From: RH-AL1 sp965249685
GTDB lineage: Bacteria; Pseudomonadota; Alphaproteobacteria; Rhizobiales; Beijerinckiaceae
DNA: 64,000 bases
Reading direction: 5' to 3'
Assembly: GCA_965249685.1 (NCBI GenBank)
Contig: CBDFMN010000003.1
Span: 2,852,001 to 2,916,000 of the forward strand
Shown here in pieces: positions 39,821 through 48,884 of the stretch. Both the position numbers and the translations under genes were made by a program. Position 1 is the stretch's first letter, and every line of letters starts with the position of its first letter. Under the pieces are notes generated by a model, which ran no database searches, had not been told where the DNA came from, and saw nothing but the letters and a program-made list of their open reading frames with translations.

Positions 39821-40867
39821 TCACTGATGGTAGGAGGAGAGCTTGGCGACGCGCGCGCGAAACACCCAGATCTGATACCAGTTGTACATGATCGCGACGG
39901 GGAAAAGCCCGGCAAGCGTCAGCACGAAGGTGAAGAGCGAGATCGAAGGGCTGGCCGCCTGGAAGATCGTCCAGGTGCCCGGTACGACGTAGGGGTAGAG
40001 GGTCGCGATCATGCCGCCGGCCATGATGGCGATCGTCAGGTCCAGCCAGAGGAGCGCGTGCAAATCGCGATCCTCGATCGAGGCGCGGCGCATCATGAAC
40101 GTGGAGGCGATCGCGGCAAGGAGGAAGAGGCCCCAAACCCAGAAGTAGCGGCCGAGCCAATTGTTCGCTGCCCAGGGGAAGTAAAGCACGCTCCAGACGA
40201 CCGTGATCAGGACCGCCGCGAGGGCGAGGTAGAAGGCCACGTTCGTCCAGACGGAGGCCTGCTGGCGGATCGGTTCGTCGGGCTCAAAACGAGCACGGAT
40301 AAAAAGGCCGCCGGAGAGCGATACCGCGATAACCGCCGCTATGCCGGTCCAGATACTGAACAGACTGACGAAGCGAAGCGGGCCACCGACATAGGTCGGG
40401 ACCTGGTCGACGACGTGTGTCAGCGGGAAACCCTGCAGGACCGCACCGACCGCCATGCCGCCGAAGAAGGTCGTCACCAGGCTCGAGATCCCGAACGCCC
40501 AGTCCGTGAAGCGTTGGGCCCGGGGATCGGCGAGGTGGCGGAACTCCAGGGCGAGCGCGCGGGTGAGGATCCCCCACAGCACGAACATGAGCGGCACCAT
40601 CAGGTAGCTCAGCACCGACCCGTAGGCGAACGGGAAGGAGCCGAACAGCACGCCTCCCGCCACGATGAGCCATGTCTCGTTGGCATCCCACGTGCCAGCC
40701 ATCGCCTGCATGATGGCGCCGCGCTCGTGTTCGTCGGCGACCGCGAGCGAGAAAATCCCGGCACCCAGGTCGGCGCCGTCCAGGATGATGTAGGCCACGA
40801 CGCTGAAGGCGACCGCGATCCACCATCCGATCGCGAGAACCTGCTGTAGGTCGGTCAACGGTTGCAT
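39821..40867 (-). CDS. cydB: cytochrome bd-type ubiquinol oxidase subunit II
   Basis: Subunit II of the quinol oxidase, 348 residues with eight or nine membrane helices. The N-terminal helix carries the family pattern with YIILDGADLGAG, and the WDANETWL motif follows. Together with CydA it reduces O2 to water with quinol electrons without pumping protons. It begins 36 bases after cydA. The subunit pair is closer to the cyanide-insensitive CioAB type, judged by the short Q-loop of subunit I. Confidence 0.94.
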   Translation of the reverse strand: MQPLTDLQQVLAIGWWIAVAFSVVAYIILDGADLGAGIFSLAVADEHERGAIMQAMAGTWDANETWLIVAGGVLFGSFPFAYGSVLSYLMVPLMFVLWGILTRALALEFRHLADPRAQRFTDWAFGISSLVTTFFGGMAVGAVLQGFPLTHVVDQVPTYVGGPLRFVSLFSIWTGIAAVIAVSLSGGLFIRARFEPDEPIRQQASVWTNVAFYLALAAVLITVVWSVLYFPWAANNWLGRYFWVWGLFLLAAIASTFMMRRASIEDRDLHALLWLDLTIAIMAGGMIATLYPYVVPGTWTIFQAASPSISLFTFVLTLAGLFPVAIMYNWYQIWVFRARVAKLSSYHQ

Positions 40868-40903
40868 AGCGATGTCCTCGCGAAGGGGAGAAGGAAGACG
40901 ATC

Positions 40904-42379
40904 TCAAGCCGTCTGCAGGTGGCCTGGCTTGACGGGACGGTTCGCCTTGGGAGACTCGACCGTGCCCTTCTGTTCCGGCTCTTCCTTGGGCAGATCCCCA
41001 AGGCTCTCGTGACCTTCCTTCGCCACGGGCGTGGTCATGTCGGGCCCCTGTCGAATGACCTTGGCGAGGAACCACCAGGTCGCGCCCCACACCATCAGCT
41101 CGAATCCCATATAGCCGACGAGCCAGAGCAGATCCTGCGCAACCGACATATGGCTCACGCCTTCCGACGTTCGCATCATACCGTACACGACCCAAGGCTG
41201 ACGCCCGACTTCGCGCGTCCACCAACCGACCCATATGGCGATGTAAGGCAGCGCCGAACTCGCGATCACTAAGCGCAGGAAACCCGTGTTAGTCGCCGCG
41301 GTCTCGGCGGTCATCTTGCGACGCCATACGAGCCAGGCGCCCCAGAGCGCGACAAGGAAGGTGGCGAAGCCACAGCCCACCATGACCCGGAAGCCGTAGA
41401 ACGGCACGAGCATCGAGGGACGGTCTTCGGGCTTGAAATCGTTGAGACCTTTGACCTTGTCGTTCCAACTGTGGGTCTCGAGCAGGCTCAGGACATGGGG
41501 TATGGTAATCGCCCAGGCGTTGCCGTCGCCCTTCTCGTTCGGCCAGGCGAGGACATGCCAGCCCGAATTTACGGAGCCATCGCTATTGTAGGTGTTCCAA
41601 TGACCTTCCATCGCGGCGAGAACCGCCGGCTGATCCTCGGCGACCGTCAAGCCGGTCGCGTCACCAAGGTAGATCTGCAGCGGTGCGACGACGAGCAGCG
41701 CAAGCATCGTGTACTTCAGCGAGCGCTGAAACAACGGAATGTGGCGGCCCTTGAGGACGTACCATGCGGACGTGGCTGCGACGACGGCCAGAGCAACCTC
41801 GAGCGAGGCGACAAGCATGTGGGGAAAGGCGAAAATGACGTCGGGGTTGAAAAGAGCCTTGCCCCAGTCCTTGACCTCGAAGACACCGTGCTCGAAAGCA
41901 ACGCCGGTCGGCGTCTGCATCCACGAATTCGCGTCGAGAATCCACATCGCCGAAAGCGCCGACGACAGGGCCACATTGAAGGTGGCAAAGAGATGCATGC
42001 GGCGGCTGATCTTGCCCCAGCCGAAGATCATCAGCCCGATGAACCCGGCCTCGTACATGAAAGCCGTGATCGTCTCGTAGCCGAGAACCTGGCCGAAGAA
42101 CGGGCCGACAGCTTGCGAGAATGGACCGTAGAGGATGCCGAAGGCCATCTCCATCGTGATGCCCGTGGCGACGCCGGCCGCGAAATTAACGATGAGCAGC
42201 TTTTCGAAGAAGCGGCAGAGGCGATACCAGCGCTCGCTATCCGTCCTCAACCAGGCCGCTTCGGCAAAGAAGAGCATCGCCGCAAGGCCGATGGTGAGCG
42301 GAGGATAGAGGATGTGGAGGGTCGTAACTAAACCGAAGTCTAGGCGAGCCAGAAGGATCGGCAAGCTGTCGTTTATCAT
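40904..42379 (-). CDS. cydA: cytochrome bd-type ubiquinol oxidase subunit I
   Basis: Haem-bearing subunit I of a bd-type quinol oxidase, 491 residues. It has nine helices, a haem-ligand His in the first helix region (LHILYPPLTIG), a Met ligand region, and the strongly conserved GRQPW motif (in TREVGRQPWVVYG). The quinol-binding Q-loop is short (near PHVLSLLETHSWN), as in cyanide-insensitive oxidases. The C-terminal tail (about 445-491) is hydrophilic and charged. First gene of the cyd operon; the promoter must lie within 42380-42900. I saw no clear FNR/FixK box. Confidence 0.95.
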   Translation of the reverse strand: MINDSLPILLARLDFGLVTTLHILYPPLTIGLAAMLFFAEAAWLRTDSERWYRLCRFFEKLLIVNFAAGVATGITMEMAFGILYGPFSQAVGPFFGQVLGYETITAFMYEAGFIGLMIFGWGKISRRMHLFATFNVALSSALSAMWILDANSWMQTPTGVAFEHGVFEVKDWGKALFNPDVIFAFPHMLVASLEVALAVVAATSAWYVLKGRHIPLFQRSLKYTMLALLVVAPLQIYLGDATGLTVAEDQPAVLAAMEGHWNTYNSDGSVNSGWHVLAWPNEKGDGNAWAITIPHVLSLLETHSWNDKVKGLNDFKPEDRPSMLVPFYGFRVMVGCGFATFLVALWGAWLVWRRKMTAETAATNTGFLRLVIASSALPYIAIWVGWWTREVGRQPWVVYGMMRTSEGVSHMSVAQDLLWLVGYMGFELMVWGATWWFLAKVIRQGPDMTTPVAKEGHESLGDLPKEEPEQKGTVESPKANRPVKPGHLQTA

Positions 42380-42927
42380 GACGTTCTACTCGGATCTCGT
42401 CGCCTGTCGCAACAATCAATAGATGGACTTGCGGCGCCCGATTGGCACCGGCCAACGCGCCGCATGGGCAATTTGACCTTCGCAGGATCCCGGTGTCTGC
42501 CGCCGCCTCGACGGACAATCCCGGCGCTCGGCAGACGCCGGCCCGCCGGTAGAGCCCGCGCAGCAGTCCCCCGGGAGCCGCCGATCCTTTGGTTGCGGCG
42601 ATCGCCTCGATGGTCGGGACCTCGAGCAAGCGTGCCGGCCGATCGCCCGATCGTCCGGGGGCGTCGGCGCTGGCGCCTGGTCTACCGCGTGTGCTCATCG
42701 ACGGCGTGACCGCGACCAGCACCAGGAACAGCATCGTGAACGCCAGGAACACGCAGGCGAGCGAGAGGACGAGGGCCTCCCTTCGCCGCGTCGGTCTTGG
42801 CAATGGGCAATCGCGAGCTTTGCGCGGGGTCGCCGGCCTTCCCGCGCCCGTGGTATAGCGGATCGGGCGACCCGCCCTTCGACCAGGGACGGATGCGCGG
42901 GATTGACCATCAGGTCGAGGAGGCGGC
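42380..42927. other. divergent promoter region upstream of cydA
   Basis: 548 bases between divergent cydA and the DUF2461 gene. On the minus strand at about 42700-42795 a frame encodes a 25-residue hydrophobic segment flanked by Arg, which could be a small membrane protein, but it lacks a good ribosome-binding site and would run into cydA. Otherwise no gene is visible. It should hold promoters for both flanking genes. Confidence 0.4.
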
Positions 42928-43659
42928 ATGAGCGGAAGAGTTCCACGTCCCGCGCGGTCGAAGTTCGACGAGGGTTTTCCGCCACCGGGCTTCGAGGGCT
43001 TCAGGCCGGCTGCGCTACAGTTCTTTCGCGACCTCGCCGGCCACCAGGACAAGGCCTGGATGGCCGAGCATAAGGCGGTCTACGAGCGCGAGGTGAAGGC
43101 GCCCCTGATCTCGCTCGTCGCAGCGCTCTCCGATCGCTTCGTCGAGGAGGGACTGCCGCTGCGTGGCGATCCCGCTCGCTCGATCTTCCGACTGAACCGG
43201 GACGTCCGCTTCTCGAAGGACAAGGCGCCCTACAACACGCACGCGAGCTTCGCCCTGACACGCGACGGCGACAAGCACGCACCGGGTGTTCTTTACGTCC
43301 ACCTCGCTCCTGTCGGCAGCTTTGCCGCGGCGGGCTTTTTTCGTCCCGATGTCGAGGTGCTCCACCGCCTTCGGCTGCGGCTTGTCGAAAAGCCCGGCGC
43401 ATGGGGGGGCGTGCAGGACAAGCTCCGCGGGGCAGGGCTCGACTTGGATGAGACCGATAGGCTGGTTCGACTGCCAAGAGGCTTCGATGCGCCGCCCGAT
43501 TCCGTCGGCAAGGCGATCAAGCTTAAAACCTGGATCGTTCGGCGGGATCTACCGGACGACGCGCTCGCATCCGCAGCGCTGGTCGACCTGCTCACCGAAT
43601 TTGCCTTATCAGGTGCGCCGCTACTCGACTTCGGATGGGCCGCGGTCGACGCTCGCTGA
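42928..43659 (+). CDS. DUF2461 domain protein
   Basis: A 243-residue cytoplasmic protein of the DUF2461 (TIGR02453) family, whose function is unknown. It has the conserved blocks FFRDLAGHQDKAWM near residue 32, IFRLNRDVRFSKDKAPYNTH near 91, and the Gly-rich YVHLAP region. Conserved Arg, Asp and Lys residues in the FSKDKAPYN block suggest a phosphate- or nucleotide-binding site, but no activity is known. Length is typical. Not obviously part of an operon. Confidence 0.87.
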   Translation: MSGRVPRPARSKFDEGFPPPGFEGFRPAALQFFRDLAGHQDKAWMAEHKAVYEREVKAPLISLVAALSDRFVEEGLPLRGDPARSIFRLNRDVRFSKDKAPYNTHASFALTRDGDKHAPGVLYVHLAPVGSFAAAGFFRPDVEVLHRLRLRLVEKPGAWGGVQDKLRGAGLDLDETDRLVRLPRGFDAPPDSVGKAIKLKTWIVRRDLPDDALASAALVDLLTEFALSGAPLLDFGWAAVDAR

Positions 43660-43917
43660 TGCCGTGACACTCGATCCTTAACCGGTCCGCGTCGACGACG
43701 ATCCCGATTTCGCCGTAGTCCTGGTCGCCGTTGGGAAAATCCGCCTCCGTCCGCTCGCGGACGCGAGGCCCTGACGAACTTCCGCGGTGGGCGGCGGATG
43801 GCCGCCGTCGGCAACGCAAGCCAGAAGCTTTCTGCGAGCCTCAACGGCTAGCGGCCCATTGACAGGCGGATGCGGATCTTGGAATGCCCCTGACAGTGTT
43901 TGGCAGCGGAGCTGGCG

Positions 43918-44709
43918 ATGAGACGATCTTGGAAGCGCATGGCAGCGATCGTACTGGCTTTGCTCGGCTCGACGGAACTTGCCGCCGCAGCCTCGTGTGG
44001 CAATGGGGTGAGTGGCTTCGAGAGCTGGAAGCGCCAGTTCTCCGAGGAGGTGCGCGGCAGGTTCGGTGCGACCGCGATCGGGGCGCTCGAACGCACACAC
44101 TATAACTTTGCGACCATCGGCGCCGATCGCGGCCAACATGGCTTCCACGTCTCGCTCGAAGCCTTTCTCGCGAGAAGGGGCGGCAATGCGATCGCCTCCC
44201 GCGGTCGATCGTTGAAGCGCTCCCAGGCGGCGCTCTTCGACTCGATCGAGCAACGCTACGGTGTGTCGCCGGGGCCGCTTCTCGCCATCTGGGGCATGGA
44301 GACCGGCTTCGGGGCTATTCGCGGAAACCAGGACGCGCTCTCGGCTGTCGCGACGCTCGCCTATGATTGCCGTCGTTCAGCCTATTTCACGGACCAGTTG
44401 AACGCCGCGCTCAAGCTCATCGACAGCGGCGTGCTAGCGCCTGGCGCGCGCGGGTCGATGCATGGTGAGGTCGGGCAGACGCAATTTTTACCGAAGACGA
44501 TCCTCGAATACGGTGTGGGCGGCAACCTCGACAATGCTGACAATGCGCTCCGGTCGACGGCGAATTTCCTGAAGGCGCACGGCTGGCAAAAGGGCTCGGG
44601 CTACCAGCCCGGGCAGCCTAACTTTGCGGCCCTCCAGGCCTGGAACGCCGCGCCGGTCTATGAGCGCGCCATCGCTATCGTCGGCCAGAAGATCGATGCA
44701 GATCGATGA
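43918..44709 (+). CDS. lytic murein transglycosylase
   Basis: Exported MltB-type peptidoglycan lytic transglycosylase, 263 residues. It has a signal peptide (about 8-25). The catalytic Glu is in IWGMETGFG. The conserved blocks AYDCRRS, GQTQFLP and the C-terminal AWNAAPVYERAI are present. It cleaves the MurNAc-GlcNAc bond with formation of 1,6-anhydro-MurNAc. It is shorter than E. coli MltB and lacks an obvious lipobox, so it is probably soluble in the periplasm. Start is ATG 43918 with GGAG seven bases upstream; an in-frame TTG at 43900 is less likely. Confidence 0.88.
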   Translation: MRRSWKRMAAIVLALLGSTELAAAASCGNGVSGFESWKRQFSEEVRGRFGATAIGALERTHYNFATIGADRGQHGFHVSLEAFLARRGGNAIASRGRSLKRSQAALFDSIEQRYGVSPGPLLAIWGMETGFGAIRGNQDALSAVATLAYDCRRSAYFTDQLNAALKLIDSGVLAPGARGSMHGEVGQTQFLPKTILEYGVGGNLDNADNALRSTANFLKAHGWQKGSGYQPGQPNFAALQAWNAAPVYERAIAIVGQKIDADR

Positions 44710-44904
44710 GAGCCTCACGTCGGGCAAGGTCGCTCCGTATCGGCACAGCGTGCAATGCGGCCTTAGCGCCTGCGACACGAACGATCATGCGCCGCTTTGA
44801 GGAGCAGCTTACAAAGGCCACAGACTGACGGCGCAGCCTTCCATATCTGATCCTTTGCACCTGGGAAGAGAGCGGTCGGCTATGCCGCCCCGCGCGCCGC
44901 GCCT

Positions 44905-46842
44905 ATGGCGGCATCCACCCTGCCGAAGCTTGCGGGCCCGCGAGCCGTACCGATTGGTCCCATGTCCCAAACCGTCGCCGTCGCCGTCCTCTGCATCGCC
45001 GTGGCCGGCATCGGGGCGCAATGGGTCGCCTGGCGGCTGCGCCTGCCTGCCATCGTGCTCCTCTTCGCCGTTGGGCTGGTCGTTGGCCCTGGATTGCAGA
45101 TTTTGCAGCCAGCTACCGACTTCGGCCCAGGCTTACAGCCGGTCATCGGCTTGGCCGTCGCCATAGTGGTGTTCGAAGGCGGCCTCGCCCTCAACCTCCG
45201 CGAGCTGCGAGCAGCCGGGGGCGGGGTCCTGCGCCTCACGGCCGTGGCGTTGCCCATCAGCTTCGCGCTGGCCACCCTCGCCGCGCACGCCGTCGCCGGC
45301 CTGACCTGGGGCATCTCGGCCATGTTCGGCGCGATTACGGCCGTAACCGGTCCGACCGTCGTGCTGCCCCTGCTGCGCGACACGCGGCTCCAGCCTCGAA
45401 CGGCCTCGTTCTTCAAGTGGGAGGCTATTGTCAACGATCCCGTCGGCGCGCTCCTCGCCAGCATCGTGCTCGCCCTGCTCGCGGCGGGTGGTCACGAGGG
45501 CACGTCGCTCGCACTCGCGGTATCGTTAGGGCTCGTCACGGCGGGACTGCTCGGCGTCGGCGCGGCCTTCCTCTTTCGCGCTCTCGTCGATCACGACCTC
45601 GCCCCCGAGACCCTCAAGACGCCGATGCTGCTGGCGCTGACGCTCGGCGTGACCGTGCTGGCGAACCTCGTCCTCGAGGAGTCCGGTCTCGCGGCCGCGA
45701 CGGTCTTTGGCATCGCACTGGCCAACATGCGGGTCCGAGGCTTGGCGGAACTGACCCGCATCAAGGAGGCCCTCGTCGTTCTCATCGTCTCCGCCCTGTT
45801 CATCGTGCTGACCGCGAGCCTCGACCGCAGCCTGTTCGCGCAGCTGTCCTGGCCCGTCTTCGCCTTGACCGCCACCATGATCCTTCTCGTCCGGCCGCTG
45901 GCCATCGCGCTGTCGACGCTGGGTAGCGACCTGACGTTGCCCGAACGCCTGCTGACCGGCTGGATCGCGCCGCGCGGCATCGTCGCCGCCGCTGTCGCCA
46001 GCGTCGCCGCCACGAAGCTTGCAGAAGCCGACGTTCCCGGGGCGGGCGCCGTCATGCCTGCGGTCTTCGCGCTCATCGCCTCGACGATGATCCTGCACGG
46101 CTTCTCGCTGGCCCCGCTGGCGCGCCGGCTTGGCCTGACGCTTGGCAACAGGCCGGCGCTGGCGATCCTCGGGGCGACGCAATGGTCCGAGGCGCTCGCG
46201 TGGACGCTGCAGAGCGCCGGCACGCCCGTCCTGCTGATCGACACCTACCCCGGCGCGCTTGCCTCCGCGCGCGCGAAGGGCATTCCGGTGCTGCAAGCCG
46301 AACTGCTGTCGGAGCATGGCGAGGAAAGCCTCGGCGAACATCGCGTCGACTATCTCTTCGCGGCGACGCCGAACGAGATCTACAACGCTCTCGTCTGCGC
46401 CAAGCTTGGCCCGCATCTCGGTCGAGGCAAGATCTTCCAACTCGCGCCCGCAGGCGGCGAAGGAGAAGAGCGCACCGAGCTCGACAGCGAGTGGCGCGGT
46501 CACATCGTCGGGTCTCCGCCACTCGATTTTGCCGCCATCCGTCGGCTGCACCGGCAGGGAGCACCGGCTTTCATCCTTCAGCCACCCCGTGTCTCGGGGA
46601 AAGCACGTACCCTCGACGGGGCAGATGATGGGACCCGCCGCGACAGCGTCGATTTCACGACGTTCCTCGTCGTCCGAGCCAACGGCGAACTGGCGTTCGT
46701 TTCCGAAGAACTTCCTGACACCGAGGCTGGCAGTAGCGACCAGTCCGTATTGATCAGGCTTCAAAAGACCGAAAGAGGCGACGAGAAAACCGCAAAGCGA
46801 GAGGCATTACCTGCGGTCCTCGGCTTGGCGCGCGAAGCGTAG
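44905..46842 (+). CDS. CPA1-type cation/proton antiporter with C-terminal nucleotide-binding domain
   Basis: Membrane antiporter of 645 residues. It has 12 or 13 helices up to about residue 410, including the Asn-Asp pair expected at the ion site (IVNDPVGA) and GPTVVLPLL. The C-terminal part (about 415-530) is a TrkA-N-like Rossmann domain (AILGATQWSEAL, VLLIDTYPGAL), which usually gates ion flow in response to nucleotides. The remainder is a hydrophilic tail. An alternative start is ATG 44962, where the first helix begins directly; neither start has a clear ribosome-binding site. It likely exchanges Na+ or K+ for H+. Confidence 0.85.
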   Translation: MAASTLPKLAGPRAVPIGPMSQTVAVAVLCIAVAGIGAQWVAWRLRLPAIVLLFAVGLVVGPGLQILQPATDFGPGLQPVIGLAVAIVVFEGGLALNLRELRAAGGGVLRLTAVALPISFALATLAAHAVAGLTWGISAMFGAITAVTGPTVVLPLLRDTRLQPRTASFFKWEAIVNDPVGALLASIVLALLAAGGHEGTSLALAVSLGLVTAGLLGVGAAFLFRALVDHDLAPETLKTPMLLALTLGVTVLANLVLEESGLAAATVFGIALANMRVRGLAELTRIKEALVVLIVSALFIVLTASLDRSLFAQLSWPVFALTATMILLVRPLAIALSTLGSDLTLPERLLTGWIAPRGIVAAAVASVAATKLAEADVPGAGAVMPAVFALIASTMILHGFSLAPLARRLGLTLGNRPALAILGATQWSEALAWTLQSAGTPVLLIDTYPGALASARAKGIPVLQAELLSEHGEESLGEHRVDYLFAATPNEIYNALVCAKLGPHLGRGKIFQLAPAGGEGEERTELDSEWRGHIVGSPPLDFAAIRRLHRQGAPAFILQPPRVSGKARTLDGADDGTRRDSVDFTTFLVVRANGELAFVSEELPDTEAGSSDQSVLIRLQKTERGDEKTAKREALPAVLGLAREA

Positions 46843-47257
46843 GATTGTCAGAGGGCAAAGACTTCATCAAGGGTGAGATTGCCTCGCGCTCAGCGCATTT
46901 CAAGGACGGCTACACCACCTATCTCGGCGCGTGGCTCAACAGCCGAAGGGCACTGACATCAGCGTCGATTCGACCTCCAGCGCTTCAACCTGCACGAAGA
47001 GAGCATGGCGTTTTCATCACCGGGCGAAAGCACATCCTTTTACAAGACTGAATTATGGATGCGCCGGGACCGACGCGTCTTAGGCGCATGCTTTTAGGAG
47101 TTGGGCTAGAAGTCGAAGGTATTCAATTGCCGGGACCTGCCCGAGCACCCTGACAAAATATCGGGCGCCATCCCTTTGGCCGATGCCCTTGGCGGAACGA
47201 CGCTGCTATCGATCGCGCACCGGGCGCGGTCCCGTTGGCCGCGATGGAGACAGTTTG
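46843..47257. other. 415-base interval without a supported gene
   Basis: A 68-codon frame starting with TTG at 46845 begins with a charged, protein-like stretch but has no recognisable family and no clear ribosome-binding site. The rest shows no coding signal. It likely contains the promoter for the TRAP transporter operon. Confidence 0.35.
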
Positions 47258-48283
47258 ATGTTCAGCACCCGCCGTTCCGTGATCACGGGCTTGGCCGTCG
47301 GTTCGGTCCTTCCGTGGCCGACCCGCTTTGCGCTGGCCGGCGAGGCCCTCAAGATCTCGCATCAATTTCCGGGCGGTAGCGACAAGGAAGGAGACTTTCG
47401 CCACCGTATCTGCGAGCGCTTCGCGAAAGATCTCGCCACGCGCAGCAACGGCGCGCTCGCCGTGAACATCTATCCCGGCTCATCGCTCATGAAGGTCAAC
47501 GCGCAATTCAGCGCCTTGCGCAAGGGCGCGCTCGATATGACGCTTCTGCCCCTGCCCTACGCCGGCGGCGAGGTCGCGGAGATGAACATCGCCCTCATGC
47601 CCGGCCTCGTCACATCCTATGAGCAGGGCTACGCCTGGAAGAATGCCGACATCGGGAGGGCGATGACGGACCTGCTTGCCGAAAAGGGCGCCATCATCGT
47701 GACCTGGATTTGGCAAGCTGGCGGTGCCGCCAGTCGAAGCGTGCCGATCATCGATCCCGCCGACGTCAAAGGCTTGAAGTATCGCGGCGGCAGCCGTGAG
47801 ATGGATCTCGTCGCAAAGGCTGCCGGGGCCGCCACGCTGTCCCTCCCCAGCAGCGAGACCTATGCCGCGATGCAGACGGGCGCGGTCGATATCGTAACGA
47901 CGTCCTCGACCAGCCTGATCTCCTTCCGTCTTGAGGAAGTGTCGAAGCACCTGACGATCAGCAAGGCCGGCAAGTCGTACTGGTTCATGCTCGAGCCTCT
48001 CATGATGTCGAAGATCGTGTTCGACAAACTCCCGAAGGACCAGCAGGCGTTGATCATGACGGTCGGCGCCGAAATGGAGCAGGTCGCGCTTGAAGGCGCG
48101 CGCGGCGACGACGTCAAGGTCGCGGAGACCTACACCAAGGCGGGCGCCCAGGTGCACGAGTTGACGGACTCCGCGCTCGCCAAATGGATCGACCTCGCCC
48201 GCACGACCGCGTGGAAGGATTATGCCGGACGTAGCGAAAGCTGCGCGAAGCTGCTGAAGTTGGCCGAGAAGGTCAGCGGCTGA
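47258..48283 (+). CDS. dctP: TRAP transporter solute-binding protein, DctP family
   Basis: Periplasmic binding protein of 341 residues that delivers an organic acid to the TRAP membrane proteins. The N-terminus has a twin-arginine-like signal (TRRSVITG, 4-11). The conserved LKYRGG block carries the Arg that usually binds the substrate carboxylate, and the QxxAVDI block is present (MQTGAVDIV). I place the start at ATG 47258 (GGAGA upstream) and not in the longer frame from 47183. Substrate is unknown; binding of a carboxylate is expected. Confidence 0.88.
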   Translation: MFSTRRSVITGLAVGSVLPWPTRFALAGEALKISHQFPGGSDKEGDFRHRICERFAKDLATRSNGALAVNIYPGSSLMKVNAQFSALRKGALDMTLLPLPYAGGEVAEMNIALMPGLVTSYEQGYAWKNADIGRAMTDLLAEKGAIIVTWIWQAGGAASRSVPIIDPADVKGLKYRGGSREMDLVAKAAGAATLSLPSSETYAAMQTGAVDIVTTSSTSLISFRLEEVSKHLTISKAGKSYWFMLEPLMMSKIVFDKLPKDQQALIMTVGAEMEQVALEGARGDDVKVAETYTKAGAQVHELTDSALAKWIDLARTTAWKDYAGRSESCAKLLKLAEKVSG

Positions 48284-48311
48284 AGGCCGGCGTCGAGGGG
48301 ACGAGTTCGCG

Positions 48312-48884
48312 ATGAATCACGGATACGAGGTCGGCGAGGCGGGCCTCGAACTCGCCAGACCGGAACGGGTCGCGCCGGGACATCCGATCGTGTTCCGCCT
48401 CGATCGCGCGATAAAGCTCGTCAACAGGGTGGTGATGGTGCCGTGCATGCTGGCGATCGTGATGGCCGCCGGCATCCTCTCCTACAGCGTGGCGGCCCGT
48501 TATTTCTTCAAGGTTCCGACCGAATGGCAGGACGAGACGGCGGTCTTCCTGCTGATCGGCGCCACATTCTTTTCCGGCGCCTACGTTCAATCGTTTCGCG
48601 GACACGTCGGCGTCGAGGCCATCGCCGGCGTGCTATCGGCCCGCGCGAACCATTGGCGCATGCTGTTTGCCGATACCTTAAGCCTGCTCTTTTGCGCCTT
48701 CTTCAGCTGGAAGTCGTGGACTCTGCTCCTTGAAGCCTACCACGAAGGCTACACGAGCAATTCGACATGGGGTCCGCCACTGTGGATTCCCTACGCTCTG
48801 ATGGCCGGTGGCATGAGCCTGCTGGCGCTTCAGCTCGCAGTCCATCTCCTTGCGCGCGCCGTCAACCAAGGCGAGGGCAAATGA
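48312..48884 (+). CDS. dctQ: TRAP transporter small permease, DctQ family
   Basis: Small membrane subunit of 190 residues with four helices (about 44-63, 78-96, 118-135, 155-175). The conserved WQDE segment between the first two helices is present (TEWQDETAVFLL). It forms a complex with DctM. It begins 28 bases after dctP and overlaps dctM by four bases (ATGA). Confidence 0.88.
   Translation: MNHGYEVGEAGLELARPERVAPGHPIVFRLDRAIKLVNRVVMVPCMLAIVMAAGILSYSVAARYFFKVPTEWQDETAVFLLIGATFFSGAYVQSFRGHVGVEAIAGVLSARANHWRMLFADTLSLLFCAFFSWKSWTLLLEAYHEGYTSNSTWGPPLWIPYALMAGGMSLLALQLAVHLLARAVNQGEGK

Noticed and set aside
42237..43052. Long minus-strand frame across the cydA upstream region
   Set aside because: It runs into cydA in another register and over the start of DUF2461; only its hydrophobic segment is noted as a weak observation.
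43592..43819. Minus-strand 75-codon frame with a protein-like stretch between DUF2461 and the transglycosylase
   Set aside because: It overlaps the 3' end of the DUF2461 gene, has a TTG start without ribosome-binding site and matches no family.
46845..47051. 68-codon frame after the antiporter, with a faint likeness to antirestriction-type proteins
   Set aside because: Too short and too weak; TTG start without ribosome-binding site.
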